In this document: positions 45,374 to 57,157 of the stretch, in pieces
Position numbering within the stretch: position 1 is the first letter of the stretch
How the letters are laid out: every line of letters begins with the position of its first letter
Source of the DNA: Eleginops maclovinus
Lineage: Eukaryota; Chordata; Actinopteri; Perciformes; Eleginopidae
Direction: 5' to 3'
DNA: 64,000 nucleotides
Assembly: GCF_036324505.1 (NCBI RefSeq)
Contig: NC_086358.1
Location: 5,547,768-5,611,767 of the forward strand
The notes under the pieces: model-generated
Database searches by the model: none
Seen by the model: only the letters and a program-made list of their open reading frames with translations
Told to the model about the DNA's origin: nothing
Program-made: the position numbers and the translations under genes

Positions 45374-48300
45374 AATAAAAAGATGAAAGACTTTTTACAA
45401 ATACAGGTTATAATTCATTTAAAAATTACAAAAAAAACTTTAAATATAAAAAATATTAGACGCAGTGAAAAAGTTACAAAAAAGTTGTATTTTAAAAAAA
45501 GTTGTATTTCATGTTTATTCAGTCTTTTATTAAAAACTTTAAAAATATATTATTATTTATTAAGTAAACATTTTCTGACATCTGTGACGTTTTTTCCCCC
45601 CTTATTCCTAAACTCTTGCATCATTTGGACATACTTACAAATGCAACAACATATATGTTATACATTTACAAAGCACTAAATGTAAATAAGCGGTAAAGGA
45701 GAATGAGCTTTCCTGAGCAGATGAGCGAGGGCTGCTCAGTCTTCAAACTACGTTTTCCCAGCCTTTAATCCAAACACATACAAATTCTGCACCTACCTTT
45801 ATTTTCTGGGTCCTCTGCAGCCGGTATGTGTTGGCTGTAAGGCGGTAAGCTGCGTGGGCGCTGGGGGGAGTGGGTGGCGGAGTGGGTGAGGGCCTGGGGA
45901 AGAGCAGGGGGGCTGGGTGGGACCACAGAGAAAGTCTTGGCTAGGGGAACAGGAGCCTGCAGGAATGAGGAGAAAAGAGGTCAGGTATGTACAGGTAAGA
46001 ACATACCTCTGTGGCTTTGATTATTTATGTGTTTGTGTCTTACACTGGGAGGCTTGCTGTTGACGGGGCTGTCGACGTGAGTCAAGGGGTCCAGGATGTT
46101 GAAGGGGACAAATCCAATCTGGTCGAACCGATTACGACATTTCCACCAGCGCTTGGACGATTCAATCACCTGTCAAAAGTACATACATCCTTTTAAAAGT
46201 ACTAATACTACACTGAAAATAATCCACCGCAAGCAACAGAAAAATGCACCTCGTCAGAGTTTTACTAAATGATGTTTCAGGAAATAAAAAGTACAATACA
46301 TGTCTCTGAGATGTAATGAAGTAGAGCAAACTGTACTAGCTACTAAACTAAAGTATGTGTTTTTAGTTACATCCAGCACTGGGTGTATGAAACCTCATGC
46401 TGGGTCCCTGAATGCACCACGAACATGTCTCAGTATACACCACTTGACTTCCTTACCTCGAGAGTCTCCCCCTGCTGCACCGAGAGCTCAGTGCTGTTCC
46501 TCGCTATGAAGTCGTACGTACAGCTGTAGAGTCTGTCCGGGTCAGGGGGGAGTTTACTGCCTTCTCTGAGAGGAGAAAACAGACTTTATTATCATGTGCA
46601 TAAGGAGGCAGGCCGGGGGGGGGGTCTTAGCAGCTGATTGATATGCTTGTGAAAGAAGACGAAAACCTACGTTTCATCGCTGATGTGGATTTCTGGAGGA
46701 CCACTTGGAAGCTGCTGGGGGTAAAAAAAGTTTTTACAACCCAGGCACTTTAAGGTGGAGAGAATCAGGTGAGGGGTCATGACACACAGAGATAGGAGTG
46801 GTTGATATGCACACAGCTTTTACGATTTCCTCTTATATGAGTAAGCCTCCGAGAATTACGTGACTCAAAATATGTTCCTTATCAGATTCTTGAATTGTGA
46901 GATCACCAGCAGAAACTCATCCTCCAACAGTCATCTCATAAAGCTTTAGGAGCATTACAAATATGGGAAATAGCACAGGAATACAAGGCCATTTCATCAC
47001 AAAAATACCAACTAAATACAGATTTAACCCCCTGACTGCGAGGGGAATTCAGGCAGCTCTACAGGAGTGTTCAGCTCCAGTGTTTACTTGATCTTTCCCG
47101 GGTATTGTGTGTCTGTTATTACGTTCAACCACTGTGTTGTACATTTACACACTCATATTCCCAGTGCTCTTTTCCGTAGACACTCACAATGGAGCGAGTG
47201 TCTGAGCCCTGTGACTCGCAGCAGGTATTCCGTACCTGTTGTTTTACTCGGAGGGCTTCATGTTTGTGCTGTGACTCGACCGGATCCTCCCAAACCTGCC
47301 CGTCTGCCCTCGAGGCCTCCGGCTTCCACCCGTCCAAAAACACAGGCGTGTAGGGAGCGACGGGCCCTCTGAGCTGAGAGCTGTGACAAAAACACACAGT
47401 CACTGCATTGCACTGGTTTTACTTGACAGGTAACAGAAACCAAATATGATTAATCACAGTACATATTACACCCACTTAGACAGATTACTTTTAAACATTC
47501 CTGCCCCAGTGTTTGGAAGTTCTTACAAAAGCTTACATCTTGGTTTTACAGCAGCCTGTCGCCCTTCTTTGTGCTAATAGCAAATATCTTTACATTAAAT
47601 CATTTTAAAAGACCTCAATAAGGTTAACAATAGACAGAACGATTATTCTGTTGATTCAACAGCTTTGTTTTTGTACAGTTCTTTTGTCCTTTTGCCTGAC
47701 TATAATTTAAGAGCAATTCGAATCACATTTCTTGGACATTTTTAAACCATTTTGCCAAATAAAGCTGATTCTGATTCTGTTTTATACGCTAGAGAAAGCC
47801 CTTTCCATATGAGTTTGATTTTAACGTTGGCTGGGAGGAAGTCATTATTCAAATAAAGTTCCTCAATTTAACTTTAAATTGTAGTACAAATCTTACAGTG
47901 TAGGTTTGATGTTTTCATGGAGCTGTTGTCAGTGAATAAACTGCATCATTTGAGAGATGAATGACCATCCAATAATTGATCAATATTACTTTTCATAACA
48001 CTCATCTGAAGTAAAGGCAAAATGCATCCTTCACAAAGTACACTCTCTCTCGTTCCCCTGTTACAGCTGCTCGTCGGTACTGACCGTGGCTGCGTCCAGT
48101 TGGGACCCAGTGACGTCCACAGCTGCTTTTCCCCGTTGCTAAGGGTGTCCTGCAGCAGGGACACAGCCGAGCTAGTGAGGGCCGGGCTGGTCACGGAGGC
48201 CCCGAGAGCGGGCCCTCCTGTGGTCTTCACCATCTGTACACACACAGATAAAACAAAACAGTGTTCACACTCGAGGACCGATGAGGAAAAATGTGAAACC

Positions 48301-51300
48301 AGAAACTCTGATTGGTTAGCTGTCCGGGTTTGATGTGCCCCGTCCTTAGCCTATCTGTAATGTATTGGGGCTCTGGCCAAAAGAAGTGCGAGTGTTGCAT
48401 AGTGATGTCACTATGTTACTGAAGTAGAAGTATAATAGGGCCTATTTAAAAGCGCACAGAAACCTAATGGATGCATCCCAGAGCAAGCAACAGAGGATAC
48501 ACTCCTACAAATATGTGGCTATTTCCATTCAGGCGTGCCAGTGCACACAAATCAAACACACCCGTTCCACCCTTTGATTCTCCTGGTAAGGACGGATTCA
48601 TAACTCATTACTTTAATGTTATATCAAACATACCACGCACACCTTAAATTCCATGCCTAATGCTTCACATTCAAAAATAATTAAACTTGAAGGCCACAAT
48701 TGAATGTCTGTTGTCGCTTTATTCGAGAACCATTGATTTAGAAGTTCCTTAAACAAAGAAAACTGGATTAATAGAGCTGCCATACTCTTCTGTTAATCTA
48801 TCTTTTTTTTAATAAATATAGTTATACCTATTTCTGACAGCTGCTATTCACCAGTGGTTTAAGTTAGAGCAGCAGCCAGGTGAAAGCAACTCGTCCTTTG
48901 AGCTTAAATCTAAACCAAATATCTCCCCAAGTGTACCAAGAACACATACCAGCATACAAATACTGCCACAAAAGCCTAAACAAATGCTGAGCACTCTGAG
49001 TTTCTATTAGGCTATCTGACCGGGAACGCCCCTGTGTAAATACTGGATGCAGTTTCTGTACTTAAATGCACGCACCACTCACAAATACTTTGATGTGACA
49101 TTTACTTGTTTTAGTTTAATTGCTCACAGGCAAACAAACTGACAATACCCTGCTTTGGAATTGCGACCTCCATAATCAAATAAAGAACTATTTAATAACT
49201 GTATTATCTATGTTACACATTTATCCTCTGCTTATAAAGTACAATTAGGGAGTAAAAAAATAACTCTGGCTATTCCAAATGGATTAAATAAGTGTATAAA
49301 AAGCCACTTAAGTAATGTTGAGAATAACAGAATGCAACCTTTAGTGAATATATTTATAAAAGTGTATATTATTACCAATATATGTAATTTCCCTTAAATA
49401 TTGTCATTTAATTCTCTCCATATTTATATGTTTGACTTATTTCTGTGTTTACTTCCTTTTGTACAGTATGTATCTGTCTGTTTAAATATATTTGTTGCTC
49501 AGGCTTATTTTAACCTGTGTTTAAAGCAACAGCAACAACAGGTGTTGCCCGGTGGAGGCGTGGAGCACTCACCATATCCAAAGGTTTGAATACGTGGTGA
49601 ACGAGCTCCTCTGATGACGGGTTGGAGATTGTTGACTTCAGTCGGGCCTATAAAGAAATAAATAAGGTCATTTACTTTGTGTCACGGCAAGATAACATAT
49701 AGGAAAACGTGTCATGGTTTGTAAACACACCAACAGGCTGAAGCAGTATTTAAACTTCTGGAAGATATCGACAAATTCCTCCTCTGGTGGAGGGCGGGCT
49801 TTCGCAGAGAGTAAATCTTCTGTTTAGCAGAAAGAAAAAAGAGCATCAGGATCCATAGCTGTGTGATTTCAACTTGCTTGTGCATAAAACTCATCGATGT
49901 CTTTTACCTTCAGCAGTTTGCTTTTTACTCTTCTTCTTCTTCTTCTTCCTCTGGTTCAGCATCGTGGCAGCCTCGGCAGTCTGCTGCAGCCTGCCCATGA
50001 AGTTCTCAATGTCATCGAAGCAGTGATTGAGGATCCCCTGAGGAAGAGAATAACCAGTGTTTGACTGTGTCCAGGTTTGAGTTTCAGCAAACGGTGACAT
50101 TAAAGACAAGCGACGACGTACCACTTCTCTCTCTGCTCGCAGGAAGGAAATGTCAGCCCCGCCGTTTATGCCGTTTGCTGTTTCGGAAGAGAAGATAGGA
50201 TTCAGTTCATCCATTTCCACTCTTTGGTTTCTCCTGCATTAGGAATCCCTGCCCCCTTTACCCTTGAAACCCACCTCCCCCTTACACACACACAAACTCA
50301 CAAAGCAATCTCTGTGCTCCTGAATACCTCTCCCTGCTCTCTTTCCCTTCTCGTCTTATCAAAACCCTCCAAATACTTCTACAATCATACACAAGCATTC
50401 GTGGGAAAAATAATTCTGCTTACCTCTTGGTCCAGGGTAAGGTGGAGGGTTGGCTGGAGGGGCATTTGGAGCATGTGGGATGGGGGGGCTTGGGATATCA
50501 TACGGGTCGACCATATCTCCCCCACTCTGAGGAAGCCTAGAGGATCAAAGGAGAGTTTTAACTCAGGTAATGTTGATAGGCGTCTCTTCTATGGACGCTT
50601 TTTACTCCACACAACAAAAGGGAAACACCCATGAAGTAGTCACACACACTTCGGATTGCAGACAGGCTCATCCTGATTTTGGATGCAGACAAAAGTCAAA
50701 GCAGGATGACATATTTGTTTAGTGAGCCAGATTTCACTCTCCTCTACCAACAGATAAAACGTGATGTGTGTGAAATTCAATCCTGCAGCCCTTATTCCAC
50801 TCTGGATGTACTGTAAACACTCTGACTGAGCTTTCTCATGGCGTCACTGTGCTTCTATCTACACTGTAACACAAATAAGCGAGCAATAAACCCGTTTTAA
50901 TTGAAAAGAAAAGGACTTAGACACTTTTTTGCATGTTTGCCTACTGTACAAACACATGTAAGAGTGTTGAATCAAACATGCTTAAAGAATCAGCCTCTAA
51001 AACAGCCACCAACTGGTCTTACCACATTATTAAGTCCTTTAAACGTCCTTTAATAAAGATATTGTTTTAAAAAGCAGGTAATCCGTTCAGGCTCAGAGCC
51101 ACAGACTGCACACCACTGCCGCCATCATCCCTCCTCTGCTCTCGGTGCTTTCTGTCACAATGGTCTTGTTATCTTTGTCACACCTTCCTAAGTTATGCCA
51201 AAACCGGTAAAGCAGGTTTTTGTCTCGCTCAGCTGTTTACCCTGTCCTCTCTCTCCCACTAATTCACAGACAGGTGGATGCTGACGCTTTGACTCAGTGG

Positions 51301-54300
51301 AAAATGTTACATAATAGCAGCAAAAATAAAAGAACAGCGCAAACAGTTTAATAGTCCGAGTCTGAGTGATCATGTATTGTCCGGGTCTGTCTTTTGAACC
51401 TCATCCTATACAATGTGAATGCAAACACACACACATACACCCACTTTCTTACATTAACAACACAATGAGACATGAGATTAGACAGCAGGGGTGTCCAAAC
51501 CTTTTTTCACCGAGGGCCTCATACAGAAAAATATACAGAGAGCTGGGCCACTTCTAGAGGTGAATATTGCCTCATAAGTTAAGTTATAAGTTAGCAAAAC
51601 AAATCAAATGTAGGTGAATAATGCACGATACTTGGAAATGGTTTAAGGAAAAAAACAGCCTACATCCCGTCTGTCTTCGGGGTTTCACTTATTTTGTTGG
51701 CAGCTCATTCCTTAAAACAGAAGCCTCAGATTGCCTATAATAAGAGTAATGAAGATTCAATTTGAAGCTTGTTATGGAAATAAGTTATTGGGATTTGTTC
51801 GAAAACGTTTTAAATTTGAAATGACAAAATTTCTTTGAAATTAGGGGTGGGCGATATACCGGTATGATAGTAAAAACCGGTAGCCTATTGTGCTGCGCCA
51901 TGATATGAATTTTGAGATATCGTTGATACCGCGGTATTCATCAATTGGCGTTCATATTGGGCCGCAATGTCGAACATTCTTTATCTTCTGAAGTATATTC
52001 AAACGGGCTTCGGAAGATTAACCTCACAACAGATCTCCGCTGGATTAATGAATGCCTGGACGTGTTCCTAAACAGCCTGTCTGTTCCTAAAACAGCTGTG
52101 CACAGAGTTCTCGTGCACCTAATTTCCATACAAAAACGCTCCACGAGCTCCTTATAAGGGCATGCAAGACGTGCGAACAATCCAGACTCCACAGGCAACG
52201 CGAAAGCAACTTTAAACGATCAAAATCATGACATTATTTTGGGACATCACGATGTCTAGTAGAATCATGAATGTAGATGTGAAACTTCTAGCAAGCAGGG
52301 GCTGGTTTGAGCGGAATGGTTTTTCAGTGAGGAGACGCACAACGCTAAATGCATATGCAGTGAATGATATTAGCCTACTGTAATTATGCCCATTATTTGA
52401 TTTAAGTAATACATTACAACAGAAGGTTAGCAAGAAATAAAGGCCTGGTCCATATACAAGCCTGCCCCAAATAAACGCCAGTGCGATGTGCGGCCTAAGT
52501 AAATAAAAGCACTCGGCCACAATTTGAGGATTTACGGTGTAGACCTATTTTTATGAGCGGATGTTGCAAGCATTTTTTGCTGCGCGGAAGTAGTGCTAGC
52601 AATAGTGGATCCAAAACAAGAAGAAGAAGAAGACGACGAAGAAAAAGAAGACATTGAAGAAAAAGAAGACATTGAAAATTAAAGATGAGTCAACAGGCAT
52701 ACCCAGGTGCAGGATGACGAATTGGTGAAAAAGAAAGGGGGCACCTCTGTCGTGTGGAACTGGTTCGGTTTTAAGATCTCCGACCTCGAACAAAAAAATA
52801 TCTTGTGTAAATTGTGTCGCCGTGCTGTTTTGGCGAAAGGTGGAAACACCACCAATTTATTAAATCGCCTTAAAACGATGCATGTACGAGAATATGCAGC
52901 ATCAAAATGCGAGAAGCAATCAGCCCAGGAGCTCGACCAAAGACTCGACCCAGACTTCCACTCAATCGCTTCAGCAATCACTACAAACATCATTCGCTGC
53001 CGGTTCTCGCTATGAGCGGACAAGCAAGAAATGGAGAGATATCACGGAGGCTATAACCCATCACATTGCGAAGGACATGGTACCCATCCAAACTGTGGAG
53101 AAAGTGGGTTTCAAAAAGTTACTTCAAACTCTGGACCCAAGGTACGAGATCCCGAGCCGCAAGTACTTCAGCCAGAAATGCCTGCCTCAACTTTACTTGG
53201 AATGTCGGGAGAGAGTTTACGGTGAAGTAAGCCAAGTCGATTTATGATGTTAAAATACATATTTTGCCTCAACTAATGTCATTTAACTAAGAAGGGCTAT
53301 TCAAATGTGATTCAGATTTTTTCCCCTCATATATCGTGATATAATATCGATATCGTCTGGACAGTGAAAAATATCGTGATATGAATTTTACCTCATATTG
53401 CCCACCCCTATTTGAAATTGGGCTCATTAACGCATGAATACTGTGTCAAATATATTAACATATAGATCTGAGTACAAGTACAATATAAAACAAGCAAAAG
53501 TTTAATTTGTGGGCCATATTCCATTATACTTTTAGAATTTGCTGAAGGCTGATTCAATATGGCCTGCGGGCCGTATTTGGCCCCCGGACCGTAGTTTGGA
53601 CACCCCTGCTCTAAAGCTTGTTTTGTAAGAACTGACATAAAATGAATGGTTTCTAGTTTTTAAGTCTTAATTTTTGTGTTTATTTCACAGATTTTATTTT
53701 TGCAACCATGACATTCACTGTACCTGAGGGGATCCGGTTTCTTACTCCTGGCGGACGAAGAACCAGAAACTGTGCGTGCGATGTCGTCACAGATTTGCTC
53801 TGCCTGAGAGAAAGAGAGTCAGGAAGTGGCATCACTCGTAGACGATTCAAAGTGACGCATAGGCGGGAGGAGGAAGCTGCTCTCAGGTGTCATTACTCAC
53901 CTTCACATTCTCGCAGTTGAAGAAGAGGATGTCCGGATTCTTCTGATCTGCACTTTGGCAGACCAGCTGAAGGAGGGACGGGAAGTGTTTGTCCGAGTTG
54001 ATGGGGTCGCAGCGGAAGATGGATTCGAAAGGGTAGTTCTCGAGCTCATCCTGCACGACAACATGAAGCTAAAGGTCATTATGCGTGCACGTATTTCTCA
54101 CCCTCTTTCTTGACCATCATGCATCTGTTCCCACCTGGTTCTGTGTGTCTCGGAGATGGACTGCCTGAGCATCAACATCCAGGAACATCTGTTGACTCCA
54201 CAGCTTTTTGTTCTGAGCCAGGGAGGAGAGACGGGCCTGGGCTTCTTCCACATTGATCACCTCACCGTCCTTGAATGAGAATGTCAGCAGGTGCTGCAAA

Positions 54301-54416
54301 CAGGGAGAGAAAGGAGGATGAGGAGACTTGAGGAGGAAGGCTTCTCCGTTAATGTTCCTATGAGGAAAGGTGCCGATTAGACTTACGTTGACAAGATATC
54401 GGGAGATGTTTGTCAT
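43700..54416 (-). CDS. eps8l1: EPS8-like adaptor, best match EPS8L1
   Basis: Eighteen minus-strand coding exons: 54387-54416, 54135-54293, 53901-54050, 53724-53803, 50424-50536, 50122-50219, 49908-50037, 49731-49819, 49573-49647, 48085-48233, 47236-47380, 46671-46711, 46457-46565, 46044-46169, 45797-45956, 45075-45240, 44806-44938, 43700-43786. They give about 679 aa. Domains: PTB at about 1-135 ([32 protein letters not shown]), proline-rich [14 protein letters not shown] at about 150-177 and an acidic/lysine-rich helix region. SH3 lies at about 430-490 ([32 protein letters not shown]) and a SAM-like actin-binding region at about 580-650 ([33 protein letters not shown]). EPS8 proteins couple receptor tyrosine kinases to ABI1/SOS1, Rac and actin. 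The C-terminal [14 protein letters not shown] resembles EPS8L1 most, but L2 and L3 cannot be excluded. Intron 4 holds two hAT elements. The acceptor used at 50219 is the weakest point of the model. Confidence 0.88.
43997..44266 (-). mobile_element. tRNA-derived SINE, copy 1 (minus orientation)
   Basis: Reading leftward from 44266 it begins CAGCAGTGGCTCAGTCAGT and has tRNA-like A-box (TGGCTCAGTCAGTAGGGG) and B-box (GGTTCAAGTCC) promoter elements. A unique body and the tail TAAAGAGGG...TCATCCTCCGATT follow. It matches copy 2 at 63221-63526 almost throughout but lacks about 35 bp near the tail. It lies in the last intron of the EPS8-like gene, in the same sense as that gene. Confidence 0.88.
45311..45373. 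repeat. (GAT)n trinucleotide repeat, about 21 units
   Basis: Uninterrupted GAT repeat of 63 bp in an intron of the EPS8-like gene. It is long and pure, so likely variable in length. Confidence 0.95.
48345..48440. mobile_element. Fragment of the TTAA MITE-like family
   Basis: Shares GCCAAMAKAAGTGYGAGTGT, CATAGTGATGTCACTA and the end-type ATAATAGGGCC with the element at 36121-36581. Only the right part is recognisable, and it is diverged. Located in an intron of the EPS8-like gene. Confidence 0.55.
51842..53410 (+). mobile_element. Inner hAT element with perfect 8-bp target duplication
   Basis: Ends are TAGGGGTGGGCGATAT and ATATTGCCCACCCCTA. The 8-bp target duplication TTTGAAAT is identical on both sides (51834-51841 and 53411-53418). 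At 1569 bp it is too short for a full hAT transposase, and the remaining coding sequence is the BED finger region plus a short piece of the transposase, so it is internally deleted. It is inserted inside the outer hAT. Confidence 0.88.
52707..53247 (+). pseudogene. Remnant hAT (ZBED-like) transposase
   Basis: Two overlapping frames carry family sequence. At 52707-53015 a BED-type zinc finger region shows [30 protein letters not shown] and KTMH. At 52882-53247 a second frame shows [20 protein letters not shown] and [13 protein letters not shown], the start of a ZBED/hAT transposase core. A frameshift separates them, and the catalytic core and dimerisation domain are missing. In the BED finger the first histidine of the usual H-x(3-5)-H pair reads Arg (LLNRLKTMH). 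The product would not be an active transposase. Confidence 0.8.
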
Positions 54417-56184
54417 CCTTTGCCTGGTTTGAGAAAGCTATAGGAGCTTTCTATGAATAAACAGCTGGGGAAAGAGACAGGGGATCAGAAAACATGTTAG
54501 GTTGAGATACTGTGACCTTTGTTCCACTCACATAGCAGATTTTTATAAGGCAAGGGTCAATTTTCTGAATGTTGGCTATGTTGCTTCCCTAACAGCTAAA
54601 GAAAACATCCTGAACACACATTGAGGAGTTTATTTGACTACCTTTGTCTATTTGCTTCTGTAGATTTCTCCTAAAATCCCCCAAAGTTAGCATCAGATAA
54701 TGCTTAATCTCCTATTTTGAACATAACATTTTAAAGAATAGGTATTGCAATGTACGGTTTTAAGGTAAACAATCTACTGGGTACATTTAATGTTGATATC
54801 AAACTTTACAGTGTCTCACACAATGTAATGAAGCGTATTTTAAATGTCTCTTCTCATACTCTGAGTCATAAATCTCCCCTTCTGTAGCACTTAAATAACC
54901 AAAAACTGAGGGGGCTTGTTCATTAATCATTCTCAGCCTGAATTAAAGAACATTTGATTCCTGGAACCACATTTTTGGCTCATGGCTTTAACAATTTTCT
55001 TATTCATGGAGTCATAAAAAAGATATCCAGAAATCCCCTCTGAAAAAGAATCCATTCACTCTAATGTGTCGACAAAATGAAACAAGAATGAACTTGAGCC
55101 TGGCTTCTTCCAAGGTTCAGTATCTGTATGAGAGATTACACATATTTAATAAGAAAAATGCCTCACTGGGTCGCTTAATCACAAACGTTATGAAAACTTG
55201 TAATACAGAAATGTTTTGTCATGATGTCAGTAAACACCTCGGGAAGGCTCATGGTTAAATCGAACAGTTACAATATTTACCTTATTAACCTGTAGTTTCC
55301 CTTAAAGCTGTTTAATATCAGCTATTTTCCTCTAAACTAACAACAACCAATAACTTCAAAAGCAACCTCCTCTTACAATATGTCCCTTCTTCTGTTTGAG
55401 TCAGCCTCGCTTCAGTAACGTGGGATTACGCTGAGCCGTCCGACCAGTCTGACAACAGTACAATGCTCCTGACTATTCAATTTCCCTGCTCCGCAGCGGA
55501 CATTAATAGCAAACTGGAACCACTGGTATCAATAGAGCAAGCTTCCAGTATCACTTAAGACTGGTTTCATTGAAAAATACTTTACCAAAGATATTTTCAA
55601 ATGTATCTGTGCATACAGCCAAAACCAAAGTGGTGTAGTTTGGGTCTTATATAACAGGCCTTTTGTGGGATTTCAAAACAAAAGTTTAACCACAATTAGA
55701 ATCTGTCTACATTTTTCCCAAGTAAAAATACAGTGTATGACTTTGGCTGAGTAATCAGAATTATTAAGAATAAATTCCACTGTAAAAAACACAAGTCAAC
55801 CCAAACACAATATCAGTTCTAATCTCCTGTTTGTACACCCCATATAACATATTAAGCACATTTTGGGAGGAAAAATGTAAAGTTTTGCTCATATTTGTAT
55901 AAAATATAGACAATGGGTTGCAAAAAGGACTCGTACCATTATTGATTTCAGTAAATCCACAAAAGTAGCTTCTTATTCTAATAAATTGACGAAACAAATA
56001 CTGAATTAGCATTAATTCAAGTATCTTGAACAGCTACTATTCAGAATTCATAACTAGAGGCACCAGCTTCACAATGCCTTTCATTGCCGTTTCTAATGTA
56101 ATGTTACTGTACACACGATTATCAAAGTAGTCTTACATTTTAAGATTTCTTAACACTCACAGAGTCAAAATGGATGGAACTTAC
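54417..56184 (-). other. eps8l1: First intron and UTR of the EPS8-like gene
   Basis: The start-codon exon extends upstream to 54464, where CTTTCCCCAG gives a good acceptor. The rest to 56184 is AT-rich intron with no exon or recognised repeat. Confidence 0.5.
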
Positions 56185-56290
56185 CAAGGTTGACACTCTT
56201 CCAGTCGTTATCCCTGATGTGAGCAGCCTGTAAGTGTGTTTATACTGACAGTAAAACCTGTCCTGAGTCTCAGTGTAACTCACGCTCCTC
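56185..56290 (-). other. eps8l1: Probable first non-coding exon of the EPS8-like gene
   Basis: On the minus strand a CCTTG/GTAAGTTCC donor at 56185 fits the acceptor at 54465. The 5' end is an estimate. The promoter should lie just to the right. Confidence 0.45.
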
Positions 56291-57109
56291 TCTTTGGTAT
56301 TGAAAGCTTTTACAGTGCAGAGGTGTGTCAGCGTCCCGCCCAGTGTACCACCTCACCTTACAGATACAAATATTTACTCACTCTCCTGTACACCTTATCA
56401 TCAAGTGTGCCTATCTCAATCTTTTTGGGATAATTGTGCCAGGACTTAGGCTCAAATGGCAAAAGGGAGGTCATTTGCCATGTATTTTTTTCTTGGAATT
56501 TGGGATTTTTTGTTAGTTTGGGGTGTTTTTGACACCTTTAAAGGAAAGAATTCATTATTTACTCACCTGAATATGATTCCAGCAGTGTAGAGAAGGTTTT
56601 AAAACACATTTAAACCTTATTATTAAGAAATAAAACTTACTAACTTAATCAAAAGTCATTTTAGAGTTGCCTTTTGCACACATATGCTAGTTGCACATTT
56701 AAAATCACCTTGAAAATAAGCTAAACCACTTTCTCCACATGCTTTAGCGCGGGAAGTGTGGTGGGGGCATGATGCATACATGTTGAAAATGTGGGGTGTC
56801 GTATTTCATAACAATCCTCTATAGGAGGTGGAGGACAAGTGTCGATGGTATTCGCCAATGAAGGAGGAAAGGCGGAGTCAGGTGGAGTGGAAGCAAGCGA
56901 GGACTTGACTTTGGGACATTTTGAAAGGTGTTTGAAGGATCTCCTTTATTTAAAACCACGGGGTATGTACCACCTTTTCAGAAATACATGTTGTTATTCC
57001 AAAGCGCAGGGATTATATTGTACTAAAACAAGTTGGTAGTGTTAGTACAGAGTCTGCTTAATGTGCATCCCGAACAGGCATAGTCTACGTGGCATGCTGT
57101 GTGTGTTTG

Positions 57110-57157
<48 letters not shown>

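Larger units (their letters stand above)
51486..53608. mobile_element. Outer hAT-type element, interrupted by a second hAT
   Basis: Begins CAGGGGTGTCCAAACC and ends GTAGTTTGGACACCCCTG, a clear terminal inverted repeat of the hAT (Charlie-like) type. Without the inner element only about 550 bp remain and they hold no transposase, so it was a non-autonomous copy. The 8-bp flanks (TTAGACAG and CTCTAAAG) match only in part, suggesting age or rearrangement. It lies in the 3.2-kb fourth intron of the EPS8-like gene. Confidence 0.75.

Noticed and set aside
56839..57039. 66-codon frame as a small gene
   Set aside because: No recognisable domain; a good donor interrupts it near 56960, which fits better with a non-coding first exon of the SLC6 gene.
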